Source: an uncultured Lachnospiraceae bacterium
GTDB lineage: Bacteria > Bacillota > Clostridia > Lachnospirales > Lachnospiraceae
Assembly: GCA_949840805.1 (NCBI GenBank)
Contig: CATKXR010000003.1
Location: forward strand, 62,001-126,000
Direction of reading: 5' to 3'
DNA: 64,000 nt
The notes beneath the pieces are model-generated. The model saw only the letters and a list, made by a program, of their open reading frames with translations. It made no database searches and was not told the DNA's origin. Position 1 is the first letter of the stretch. Each line of letters begins with the position of its first letter. Positions 27,120 through 36,326 of the stretch are shown one piece after another. The position numbers and the translations under genes were made by a program.

Positions 27120-27228
27120 TCATTATGATAATTTTTTTTTATAATAATAAGAATTATAAAATTTCTAACAATCACATATTAATAACATTGGCTCAGACTC
27201 CCCCTGATTCTCCTGACTCCCGCGACAA

Positions 27229-27257
27229 ATACACCAGTCAAATCATGACTGGTGTAT
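27229..27257. terminator. 12-bp perfect hairpin upstream of the cyuA operon
   Basis: ATACACCAGTCA (27229-27240) and TGACTGGTGTAT (27246-27257) form a perfect stem with the loop AATCA. It follows the remnant at 27287-27511 on the minus strand, so it may be that gene's old terminator, but no U-tract is present. It could also be a regulator site. Confidence 0.5.
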
Positions 27258-27286
27258 CATCCATAATAGCGTTTTTTCAAATCTCC

Positions 27287-27511
27287 CTATTGGGAAGCCC
27301 ACCCGGTCTCCGCGCCGCCAAGGAGGTATTTCTGCCGGTTTTCCGGGGTGTTTTCCACAAAGTTAAGCTGGGGATACGGCTTTGCGTAAGTTCCATAAAG
27401 GGCTTCAAATTCTGCTCTCTCACCGTTAAAATCCTCTGCTCCCCAGCTATATCCTCCCTCCTGGATCAGGCTGCCGTCCAACCCTTGCCTGCTGACGTTA
27501 TGTAAAGAAAC
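27287..27511 (-). pseudogene. gene remnant of unknown family
   Basis: An open stretch of about 75 codons on the minus strand ends with a proper stop at 27287 but begins right after an in-frame TAG with no ATG and no ribosome site. Its residues (SLHNVSRQGLDGSLIQEGGY, then ENTPENRQKYLLGGAETGWA) look like the C-terminus of a globular soluble protein. I do not recognise the family. It is most likely the tail of a gene whose 5' part was lost. AT-rich sequence lacking other features lies upstream to about 27690. Confidence 0.4.
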
Positions 27512-27690
27512 CTAGAAAGAATTTTATTAAATTTACCAAAAACAACAATCAAAAAAGCATCAAACTATATGTTCAATGCTTAAATTAATAAAATAATTAT
27601 ATTATTTTTTTATTTCTCTTAGCGTAAACACACTATCACAAAACAGGTTTTTCCATAATCATTCCCCACTTTCCAATAATACAGACGAAC

Positions 27691-27867
27691 TTAATTGCGC
27701 TTTGCCCTAAGCATTTCTATCTGTTCTTCCGCATTCGTCCTTGGCGTATTATAATAAAGCAGTTTTTCCTCCGTTGTCATATGCTTTGTCACTTCATAAT
27801 TGCGCTCTCGAATCTTGTGGATATCCTCAACCGTAAAATCTGGGCTAATTTCCAATATATATGCCAT
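27691..27867 (-). CDS. small protein downstream of PIN toxin, likely antitoxin
   Basis: This 58-aa protein starts at ATG 27867, which overlaps the stop of the PIN-domain remnant by one base (TAATG), the coupling typical of toxin-antitoxin pairs. It is charged and predicted largely helical (SPDFTVEDIHKIRERN, then TTEEKLLYYNTPRTNAEEQI, ending EMLRAKRN). It has no cysteine or membrane segment. The frame is complete and shows no damage, although the upstream partner is broken. The antitoxin role is inferred from position and size. Confidence 0.65.
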   Translation of the reverse strand: MAYILEISPDFTVEDIHKIRERNYEVTKHMTTEEKLLYYNTPRTNAEEQIEMLRAKRN

Positions 27868-28275
27868 TATTCCCCACCTCCCAATAATACAGACGGATTC
27901 ATAATATCAATATCCTTATAGCTTTCAAGGTGTATGATTGCCCTGATCCCCTTAATAGTCCTTATATTTACAATATGCTTAAAATTCCATGATATGATGC
28001 AGTCACACCCATGCACAACAGCAGTTGCTATATGCTGACAATCATCAATGCTTTTCTTTGTTAGTATCCCCATATCTATAATCTGATTTGCAACTTTAAG
28101 AACTTCATCTGTAATTTCCAACTTTGTATATGAAATCCTGCTCAAATATTCATATAATACTGTTCTTTTTGGCTCGCGACATTCACCCACTTCATCAAGC
28201 GTTACCTGCGACAAACAAATATCATACTTCCCATCTTCAAACTGTGTCCAAATACACCTTTAATTTCCTATCCAT
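27867..28275 (-). pseudogene. PIN-domain ribonuclease (VapC-like toxin), deleted and frameshifted
   Basis: From ATG 28275 (behind AGGGAG) the frame reads MDRKLKVYLDTV and hits TGA. The PIN core resumes in another frame as FEDGKYDICLSQVTLDEVGE and continues with KKSIDDCQHIATAVVHGCDC (the late acidic residues DD and the H-I-A-A-A helix) and ISWNFKHI to the stop at 27867. The normal 30-40 residues between the first Asp strand and GKYDI are missing, so an internal deletion shifted the frame. PIN proteins cut RNA with a cluster of acidic residues; the product here should be inactive. Confidence 0.75.
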
Positions 28276-28419
28276 AGCATCACACTCCCTGTACAGCCAT
28301 TTTAGCACAAAATTCTCCTTATAACAATCCACAACCATACATTTGCTAAAATCAGGATATTCCCTGTTACTGTCCATGCCCCGGTTGATCCCCACGCCGC
28401 CCGGATCCACTGCCCCCCC

Positions 28420-29085
28420 CTACAGTTTCTTCTGTATCTTCGCCAGATATCGATACACGCTGGCCTCCGAACAGTACAAATACTCCGCCACCTGGCTTAC
28501 CGCTCCTTTAATCTGGAACAGCCCCGCCTGGTTTAATCCCTCTACGATCCGGATCCGGTCCTCCTGGGTCAGCCGTTCCCGCACCAGCTCCTCACTGGAT
28601 CCTACCACCTGTACCACCGCTTTGCTCATCATATCCCTGGCCACATCAGCAGAAAAATTCTCCACCGGTTCTTCACAGGCTATGCCATCCGTATCCAGGC
28701 CATGCATAAAACTCATCCCGCTTAAAGTACGGATACCGTCCATGAGCTGCTCATAAGGCGCCATATCAATGTTAATGCAGATCTGCCCTACCAGCTTTCC
28801 ATTCTCCCTGATAAAAAAAGTTGAAGAACGCAGATTCTTATTAGGAGCGGCCTTTCCCACATAATTTGCGACAAAATCCTTTTCCTTCCACTCCTCGTTA
28901 GCCAAAACTGACAGCGTAAAATCCGTAATGGGCGCACCCACTGTCCTGCCGCTGACATGCCCGTTGGCAATCGCTATAATATCATGATTGGGCTTCCTGC
29001 AGTCCCGCAGCACTACCTCCCCATGCTCCCCCAATACCTGTCCCAGAAAGTCCACCAACTTTTTATAGTAATCCAGTATATCCAA
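28420..29085 (-). CDS. YheO/DauR-type transcriptional regulator (PAS-like plus HTH)
   Basis: The ~221-aa protein has an N-terminal YheO-like PAS sensor domain (GEHGEVVLRDCRKPNHDIIA, RSSTFFIRENGKLVGQIC). A C-terminal helix-turn-helix follows (SQVAEYLYCSEASVYRYLAK). Proteins of this group regulate amino-acid degradation genes, for example DauR for D-arginine. The start is taken as TTG 29085 behind GGGAGAGG, because the in-frame extension to 29154 has no ribosome site. Being close to the cyuA operon, it is a candidate regulator of it, but this is only positional. Confidence 0.8.
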   Translation of the reverse strand: MDILDYYKKLVDFLGQVLGEHGEVVLRDCRKPNHDIIAIANGHVSGRTVGAPITDFTLSVLANEEWKEKDFVANYVGKAAPNKNLRSSTFFIRENGKLVGQICINIDMAPYEQLMDGIRTLSGMSFMHGLDTDGIACEEPVENFSADVARDMMSKAVVQVVGSSEELVRERLTQEDRIRIVEGLNQAGLFQIKGAVSQVAEYLYCSEASVYRYLAKIQKKL

Positions 29086-29267
29086 AATTCCTCTCCCTTT
29101 TGTGCCAAAAAACCCACGAAGTCCAGCCTTCTCTAAACGGCTGCCAGAATCCACTGCCTTCTTCCTATATGCATAATGGCTGATCTGGAACCATTTCCGC
29201 CTTTACCATTACAATTATAACAAGCTTTCCCTGTATACACAACCAGACTTTTGGCATTTTAAATGAT

Positions 29268-29828
29268 TTATGCAAACCACAAGTCTTCCTTGGTAGTCGA
29301 GATGGCATCCGCCCCGGCCGCAAATGCCGCCATAATATCCTTCTTATCCGAAATCAGCCCTCCGGCAATAACCGGAATATCCGTATACCCCCGAATCTCT
29401 TTCAGAACCTTTGGGATCACCCCCGGCATCACCTCCACCAGGTCCGGATGGAAGGTATCGATCTGCTTCTTCATGGTATTCACAGCCATGGAATCGATTA
29501 TAAATGTCCTCTGGACACCATAAATTCCCAATTCCTGCGCCCTCTTCACAAGCATCGGCTTAGTGCTGATAATGCCGTCCGCGCTGGTGGCCTGCCTGAT
29601 AAAATCCACTGCCACCTCCTTGGCGCTCAGTCCGGCCGTCAGATCCACATGGACAATCGCCACCTTTCCATGATCTTGAATCTGACGGACAATTCCTCCG
29701 ATATTACAGATATTCCCGTACAGGACAAATACCACCTGGCACTCTGACTCAAAACACCGCTTCAGTCCTTTATCATCCTTCACCGCGGCAATCACTGGCG
29801 AAGCCTCTAACAATTCTATCGCTTTCAT
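29268..29828 (-). CDS. glpP: glycerol-3-phosphate-responsive antiterminator GlpP
   Basis: GlpP binds glycerol-3-phosphate and then lets RNA polymerase read through terminators ahead of glp genes. The 186-aa protein shows the family features: an N-terminal SPVIAAVKDD, VVFVLYGNICNIGGIVRQIQ, VHVDLTAGLSAKEVAVDFI, DGIISTKPMLVKRAQELG, VEVMPGVIPKVLKEI and IAGGLISDKKDI, a TIM-barrel-like pattern. ATG 29828 suits the ribosome site AGAGGA; a start 9 bases upstream abuts it. A matching target lies in the glpK leader at 35827-35868. Confidence 0.94.
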   Translation of the reverse strand: MKAIELLEASPVIAAVKDDKGLKRCFESECQVVFVLYGNICNIGGIVRQIQDHGKVAIVHVDLTAGLSAKEVAVDFIRQATSADGIISTKPMLVKRAQELGIYGVQRTFIIDSMAVNTMKKQIDTFHPDLVEVMPGVIPKVLKEIRGYTDIPVIAGGLISDKKDIMAAFAAGADAISTTKEDLWFA

Positions 29829-29911
29829 CCCCAACATTCCTCTCCTGGCCCTGTTTTCCGCAACCGTTCAGGCCGTTAAACGGTTATGGCTTCTCAATCC
29901 GGCATAAATCC

Positions 29912-29940
29912 ATTATAAAGCCAACTTTTTTAAAACACAA
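29912..29940 (-). promoter_or_regulatory. glpP promoter
   Basis: Minus strand TTGTGT (29935-29940), 17-bp spacer, TATAAT (29912-29917), about 85 bp before the glpP start. Confidence 0.6.
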
Positions 29941-29968
29941 GAACCGGCTGCAGCCATCGCAAAAAAAG

Positions 29969-29997
29969 TTGTATTTGTATCAAACTTGCGATACAAT
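29969..29997 (+). promoter_or_regulatory. promoter and overlapping palindrome for the secreted DnaJ-zinc-finger protein
   Basis: TTGTAT (29969-29974), 17-bp spacer, TACAAT (29992-29997). The spacer and -10 are covered by the inverted repeat TTGTATC (29975-29981) / GATACAA (29990-29996), a good operator candidate. The leader that follows (to 30121) has a possible GCCGC/GCGGC helix but no riboswitch I recognise. Confidence 0.55.
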
Positions 29998-30121
29998 GTC
30001 ATCAAGAGACGATTCGGGTATTCAAAGAGCCGCCTAAAGGAGGTGGGCCATACCGCGGCAGGCAAAATCAGCAACAGACAACAAAAAACAATTAAAAAAA
30101 TGAAAGGAGCATGGTCCAAAG

Positions 30122-30979
30122 GTGAAAAAAAGAAAAAAACTCTTACTTCAAAAATCAATGGGTGTACTGCTTGCTTTTTCCGTCATAGTATCTTTGGCAT
30201 TGCCGCTTAGGGCATCTGCCGCGGCGGATAATACAAATATGTTTGTGGGTAAGATAAACGGCGAGGATGTAGTCGGGTATCTGGATACAACATATGTGTA
30301 TTATCTCAGCGGTAAAGATTATAATGCCAGCTTTGTAACTTTCGATGAAAATGGCACGCCGAAATATGAGCTTTATATCCGGATTAATAAGGACGTCCCG
30401 ACAGGAACTTACAGTGATTCCGGAAAATACGACAAAGATAAGGTTTATATTGCCGTTTATCCGGAGTTTAATAAATCAACCAATAAATTCGGCGGTTCCT
30501 ACACATTCCGGAATTCCGAAAAAGGCTGGACAGTGGGGCTTAACAGCGCGGAATATTCGGATAACGGTGTTTTTGAAGGGACTCTGGAAGGAACCTGTAT
30601 GCCGGACAAGTATAATTCTTCACCCACATATTCCGAGGTGACGGTATCCGGCTCTTTCCATTTTAAAATGCAGACGATCCACCCGACAATGGAAGCCTAC
30701 AGGACAGGACATCCGGAATATAATGAAGCGCACAAAGTCAGCTTTGTCCAAAGCCTTGGAACCCCGCCGTCCGGCTCCGGCCAGACAGGAAACGGTTCTT
30801 CCGGAAGCAATCTGTCTGTTGACCATACCTGCCGTACCTGTGGCGGAACAGGCTCGTGTACAAAATGTTATGGTTCAGGAGCAATCGTCAATTCTTATAA
30901 CAACAAGGTACAAACCTGTGTCAGATGCTCGGGTTCAGGTAAATGCGCCGTGTGTTCCGGTACAGGAGCGGTATATTAA
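30122..30979 (+). CDS. secreted protein with C-terminal DnaJ-type cysteine repeats
   Basis: The 285-aa protein starts at GTG 30122. It has a signal peptide (KKRKKLLLQK, hydrophobic core, LRASAA cleavage near residue 34). A ~180-residue beta-rich domain with no family I recognise (VGKINGEDVVGYLDTTYVYY at its start, FEGTLEGTCMP later) and a Gly/Ser linker follow. The last 50 residues hold four CxxCxGxG-like units (CRTCGGTGSCTKC, then CVRCSGSGKCAVC), the zinc-finger pattern of DnaJ. Such fingers are normally cytoplasmic, so an exported one is unusual. Role unknown. Confidence 0.75.
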   Translation: MKKRKKLLLQKSMGVLLAFSVIVSLALPLRASAAADNTNMFVGKINGEDVVGYLDTTYVYYLSGKDYNASFVTFDENGTPKYELYIRINKDVPTGTYSDSGKYDKDKVYIAVYPEFNKSTNKFGGSYTFRNSEKGWTVGLNSAEYSDNGVFEGTLEGTCMPDKYNSSPTYSEVTVSGSFHFKMQTIHPTMEAYRTGHPEYNEAHKVSFVQSLGTPPSGSGQTGNGSSGSNLSVDHTCRTCGGTGSCTKCYGSGAIVNSYNNKVQTCVRCSGSGKCAVCSGTGAVY

Positions 30980-31028
30980 AACTTTTGTATCACCGCCATT
31001 TATCCGGAGGCAATCGGGACTCCACACC

Positions 31029-31078
31029 GGTACAACGTTGCATGATCAATCTTAAAACAGATCATGCAACGCTGTACC
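31029..31078. other. 19-bp inverted repeat between convergent genes
   Basis: Bases 31029-31047 pair with 31060-31078 (18 of 19) around a 12-base loop. The inner arm GTTGCATGATC is perfect. No U-tract follows on either strand, so it is not a standard terminator, though it lies where a bidirectional one would be expected. Confidence 0.55.
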
Positions 31079-31134
31079 ATCCCAATATATCTGCGGTTCT
31101 CCTTCAGCCAATCGATATTACCGCTCTGCCTTCT

Positions 31135-31497
31135 TTATGCCCTCTCAACATTTTTTGTAGCCACAACCGGTATCCCTGTGCCGGCACAGTTTTCAATCAC
31201 CACGTCTCCGATTGCAACTGGGGCATCTACAGATGCGTTCCGGATTTCTGCCATAATCTCAAAAATCTTACCCTTGGGGATATCCTCCTTCGTCTTTACG
31301 GACACCATCTCCAGCTCGCCGCCGTTGACATGTACGCTGGATGTCACAATCCGTGTAGGGCTCAATACCTCCTTGTGGGCATAGTCCTCTCCCCTCTTAC
31401 AGGTATTTCCGCTCACTTCCACCTTTTCCCCGTCTATGCGGACGGTCAGCGGACAGCCTAAGGGGCATCCGATACAGATTAATTCTCTTGTCTCCAT
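31135..31497 (-). CDS. DUF1667 protein, third component of a glycerol-3-phosphate dehydrogenase-like complex
   Basis: The 120-aa protein opens LICIGCPLGCPLTVRIDG and has a further cysteine in SGNTCKRGEDYA, giving a four-cysteine set (CxxCxxxC plus C) likely to bind iron-sulfur or zinc. This is the DUF1667 pattern. Its gene starts one base after the FAD oxidoreductase gene ends. In Clostridia and Thermotogae these proteins are encoded beside two flavoproteins related to GlpA/GlpB, and probably serve as the electron-transfer subunit; that role is inferred from context. Confidence 0.85.
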   Translation of the reverse strand: METRELICIGCPLGCPLTVRIDGEKVEVSGNTCKRGEDYAHKEVLSPTRIVTSSVHVNGGELEMVSVKTKEDIPKGKIFEIMAEIRNASVDAPVAIGDVVIENCAGTGIPVVATKNVERA

Positions 31498-31498
31498 A

Positions 31499-32764
31499 TT
31501 ATTCCACCTCCGTACAAATCACGATGTTCTTCAGATCCGGATACTCCCCAAAACTGTCTTTTTTTAATATCACCTGCTCCATCTCCCCTGGCGCGAGAAC
31601 CTTTTTCTTCTTTTTGGAAACCTGGACTCCATCGTAATATACCGTGATATAGCGGTCTTTATACACATCCGCCACCCGGAAACGCACTGTCACCTTGTCC
31701 TGCATATGGTTCACATCCAGGGTCTGAGGCACTGTGTAGCGGACTCCGTTTTCTGCCTTCAGTTCTACCACATGGCAGTTTTCCTTTTCCTTGCCTGCCT
31801 GGACATAAGCCGCCGCATTGGTTCCCGCCAAAGCAGCCTCCTCTGACACATAATCCACCAGGTCATGGACATGGAGCACATTTCCGCAGGCAAACACGCC
31901 CTCGGCACTGGTCTCTAACTGGTCGTTGACCTCAGGCCCCGAGGTAATCCGGCTCATATTGACGCCAATACCACGGCTCAACTCATTCTCCGGGATCAGG
32001 CCTACTGACAGCAGCAAGGTATCGCAGGTGTAATGCTCTTCCGTTCCCGGGATCGGTTTCCGGTCCGGGCCTACCTGTGCGATCGTAATGCCGCTTACCC
32101 GTTCCTTTCCTTCGATATTTACTACCGTATGGCTCAATTTCAGTGGAATTCCATAATCGTCCAGGCACTGGACAATATTCCGCTTCAGGCCGCCTGAGTA
32201 TGGCATAAGCTCTGCCACAACCTTTACTTTTGCTCCCTCTAAGGTCATTCTCCTGGCCATGATCAGCCCGATATCGCCGGAACCCAGGATCACAACCTCT
32301 TTCCCTACACTAAAGCCCTCTATGTTCATCAGACGCTGGGCCGTCCCCGCAGAATAGATTCCCGCAGGACGGTATCCCGGAATGTTCAAGGCTCCTCTGG
32401 GACGCTCTCTGCAGCCCATGGCAAGGATAACAGCCCCGGCCTTTATCGTAGCCAGGCCGTCTTCCCGGTTGATAACCGTGACTTCTTTTTCCTTATTGAT
32501 ATCAATCACCATGGTATTCAGCTTGTAAGGAATCTTTTCCTCTTTCACCATTTCCATATAACGGGCCGCATACTCCGGCCCGGTCAGCTCCTCCTTGAAA
32601 GTATGAAGGCCGAAACCGTTATGGATACACTGATTTAATATGCCGCCCAGGCAGCCGTCCCGCTCCAGGATCAGAATGTCCTGAATGCCTGCCTTTCTTG
32701 CCGCCACTGCCGCCGCAAGCCCTGCCGGGCCTCCGCCTATTATTACAATATCATGCTTTTCCAT
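31499..32764 (-). CDS. NAD(P)/FAD-dependent oxidoreductase of the glp operon
   Basis: The 421-aa flavoprotein has an N-terminal FAD site (DIVIIGGGPAGLAAAVAARK), GCLGGILNQCIHNGFG with two possible redox-active or ligand cysteines, and a second Rossmann motif (EVVILGSGDIGLIMARRMTL). GVFACGNVLHVHDLVD is the ATG/GD-type FAD motif. It lies 12 bp after the GlpA-like gene and directly before DUF1667. By analogy with three-part glycerol-3-phosphate dehydrogenases it would pass electrons from the GlpA-like subunit to NAD+ or an acceptor; this is an inference. Confidence 0.88.
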   Translation of the reverse strand: MEKHDIVIIGGGPAGLAAAVAARKAGIQDILILERDGCLGGILNQCIHNGFGLHTFKEELTGPEYAARYMEMVKEEKIPYKLNTMVIDINKEKEVTVINREDGLATIKAGAVILAMGCRERPRGALNIPGYRPAGIYSAGTAQRLMNIEGFSVGKEVVILGSGDIGLIMARRMTLEGAKVKVVAELMPYSGGLKRNIVQCLDDYGIPLKLSHTVVNIEGKERVSGITIAQVGPDRKPIPGTEEHYTCDTLLLSVGLIPENELSRGIGVNMSRITSGPEVNDQLETSAEGVFACGNVLHVHDLVDYVSEEAALAGTNAAAYVQAGKEKENCHVVELKAENGVRYTVPQTLDVNHMQDKVTVRFRVADVYKDRYITVYYDGVQVSKKKKKVLAPGEMEQVILKKDSFGEYPDLKNIVICTEVE

Positions 32765-32776
32765 CTGCCTGCCCTC

Positions 32777-34213
32777 CTATTTGTGACCGGTCAACATATT
32801 GGAACCGGGTGCATTTTTACAAATATCCTCCATCTTCATGCCACGCTCCCTGGCAAGGATCTCCATGGTCTTAGGGGTGCAGAAACCTGCCTGGCACCGT
32901 CCCATGCCCTGCCGTACCCGGCGTTTGATCCCGTCTAAGGATACGGCTCCTAATGTCCGGTTGACCGCGTCCATGATCTCTCCCTCACTGACTCCTTCGC
33001 AGCGGCAGATAATGGTTCCATACTCGGGATGCTCTTTTATAAGGGCCGCCCGCTCCTCTCTTCCCATCTTCTCGGGACGGACAAAGCCCTTGCGCTTCCC
33101 GTTCCAGTCCGCCTTTTTCTTTGCCCCTGCTTTCTTTGCCACCTCTTCTGCCAGGTAAACGCCGATAGCCGGCGCGCTGGTCAGGCCAGGAGACTCGATC
33201 CCGGCCGCATCGAAAAATCCCGGTGCATCCTCAGCCTCCCCTACGATGAAATCATCTCCCTCCTCATGGGCACGCAGTCCTGAGAAGGAGGTGATCACCT
33301 GGCGGAAGGGAACATTCTTTACACTGACGCTCCCCTTTTCCATGATCTCTGCCAGTTCCTCTGCCGTGGTGGCCGTAGCCTCCTTATCTTCTATATCCTT
33401 CGCCGTAGGCCCGGTCAGAAGATTGCCATGAATCGTCGGCGTCACCAGGATTCCCTTGCCCAGCTTGCCCGGAAGCTGGAAAATCGTATGTCTGACATGA
33501 TTTCCCGCCTCCTTATCCAACAGGCAGTAATCACCCTTGCGAGGGATAATATGCAGTTTCCTTTCACTGACCATATTGTGGAGCTCGTCTGCATAAACGC
33601 CGGCAGCATTGACCACATACGCGGCATGGATCACGCCGTCCGTGGTTTCCAGGCTGTAACCGTTCTCTGTCTTTATAATTTTCCTCACCTGCTGATGGAA
33701 GATGAATTCCACCCCGTTATCACAGGCATTCTCTGCCAGGGCAATCGTGAGTCCAAACGGGCATACTATGCCGCCTGTGGGGGCATAAAGCGCTGCCACC
33801 ACCTGATCGCTGACATTAGGCTCCATTTCTCTGGCCTCGTCCCCGGTAATGATCTTAAGTTCCGGCACTCCGTTCTTCACGCCCTTATCATACAATTCCT
33901 GCAGCGCCGGTTTATCCTCCTCGGCAAAGCAGAGAATCAGAGAACCGTTTCTGTCAAACTCAAAATCCAAATCCTCCGAAAGCTGTCCCATCATGCGGTT
34001 TCCCTCTACATTAAACCTGGCTTTCGCCGACCCTGGCACTGCGTCATGGCCCGCATGTACAATGGCGCTGTTGGCCTTTGACGTGCCGGAACACACATCC
34101 TCCTCCCGTTCCACAAGCGCTGTACGCAGGTCATAACGAGAAAGTTCTCTCGCCACTGCACATCCGGTCACTCCGCCGCCGATGATCACTACATCGAAAT
34201 TCCATTCCTTCAT
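32777..34213 (-). CDS. GlpA-like glycerol-3-phosphate dehydrogenase with BFD [2Fe-2S] domain
   Basis: The 478-aa protein has a DAO-type FAD domain (FDVVIIGGGVTGCAVARELS; the SGTSKANSAIVHAGHD signature of GlpA/GlpD-related enzymes). A C-terminal bacterioferritin-associated ferredoxin-like domain holds four cysteines (IICRCEGVSEGEI, then GRCQAGFC). It should oxidise glycerol-3-phosphate to dihydroxyacetone phosphate. The start ATG 34213 follows GGAGG by 7 bases. It lies between glpK (24 bp) and the FAD oxidoreductase, forming one catabolic operon. L-2-hydroxyglutarate oxidase is a related family, but the context favours glycerol. Confidence 0.9.
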   Translation of the reverse strand: MKEWNFDVVIIGGGVTGCAVARELSRYDLRTALVEREEDVCSGTSKANSAIVHAGHDAVPGSAKARFNVEGNRMMGQLSEDLDFEFDRNGSLILCFAEEDKPALQELYDKGVKNGVPELKIITGDEAREMEPNVSDQVVAALYAPTGGIVCPFGLTIALAENACDNGVEFIFHQQVRKIIKTENGYSLETTDGVIHAAYVVNAAGVYADELHNMVSERKLHIIPRKGDYCLLDKEAGNHVRHTIFQLPGKLGKGILVTPTIHGNLLTGPTAKDIEDKEATATTAEELAEIMEKGSVSVKNVPFRQVITSFSGLRAHEEGDDFIVGEAEDAPGFFDAAGIESPGLTSAPAIGVYLAEEVAKKAGAKKKADWNGKRKGFVRPEKMGREERAALIKEHPEYGTIICRCEGVSEGEIMDAVNRTLGAVSLDGIKRRVRQGMGRCQAGFCTPKTMEILARERGMKMEDICKNAPGSNMLTGHK

Positions 34214-34237
34214 CTTTCTTCCTCCAATATACATTCC

Positions 34238-35868
<1,631 letters not shown>

Positions 35869-35905
35869 TCTGTCATCTCTTAGGCAATATTTTAATTGTG
35901 TAAAC

Positions 35906-35935
35906 AGTGTACCACAGACTCATGGAAACTGTCAA
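35906..35935 (-). promoter_or_regulatory. glpK operon promoter
   Basis: Minus strand TTGACA (35930-35935), 18-bp spacer, TACACT (35906-35911). It overlaps no clear cre box, though GTGTAAACAGTG nearby is loosely palindromic. Confidence 0.65.
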
Positions 35936-35967
35936 GAAAAAAATATCGTTTCTGCCGGGGCTTGCTA

Positions 35968-36264
35968 CTACTGGGGCTTCTCCACCTGCACAATCGCCGC
36001 CTTCTGCATGGGAATCCGGCAATGCCGGTCGCTGCCGAACTCTACAATCACCGTATCGTCCGTCATGTCAATGATCACCCCGTAGAATCCGCTGCTGGTC
36101 AATACCGTATCTCCGATCGCCACACTGGCCATCAGTTCCTCGTGCTTTTTCTTTTCCTTCTGCTGAGGGCGGATCGCCATAAAATACATCAGCACGATAA
36201 AAAAGATAATGTAACCGACCAAAAGGGAAATCGGCATCCCGCCGCTTTGTGTTGCTGCTAACAT
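35968..36264 (-). CDS. yajC: preprotein translocase subunit YajC
   Basis: The 98-aa protein has one N-terminal membrane helix (VGYIIFFIVLMYFMAIRPQQ) followed by a small cytoplasmic beta domain (VAIGDTVLTSSGFYGVI), exactly the YajC pattern. It associates with SecDF in the Sec holotranslocon. It lies after tgt and secDF on the same strand, the widespread bacterial tgt-yajC-secDF neighbourhood, although here yajC is upstream in transcription order. Confidence 0.95.
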   Translation of the reverse strand: MLAATQSGGMPISLLVGYIIFFIVLMYFMAIRPQQKEKKKHEELMASVAIGDTVLTSSGFYGVIIDMTDDTVIVEFGSDRHCRIPMQKAAIVQVEKPQ

Positions 36265-36326
36265 ACATTTCCTCCTTACAGACCCTCCCGCCGCCTCGCC
36301 GGGAACCCGGATCTTCTTTCTTTTAT

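Noticed and set aside
29986-30210. 74-codon frame overlapping the start of the secreted zinc-finger protein
   Set aside because: It crosses the leader and signal-peptide region in another frame, is lysine-rich and has no suitable start codon after the AGGAGG at ~30040.
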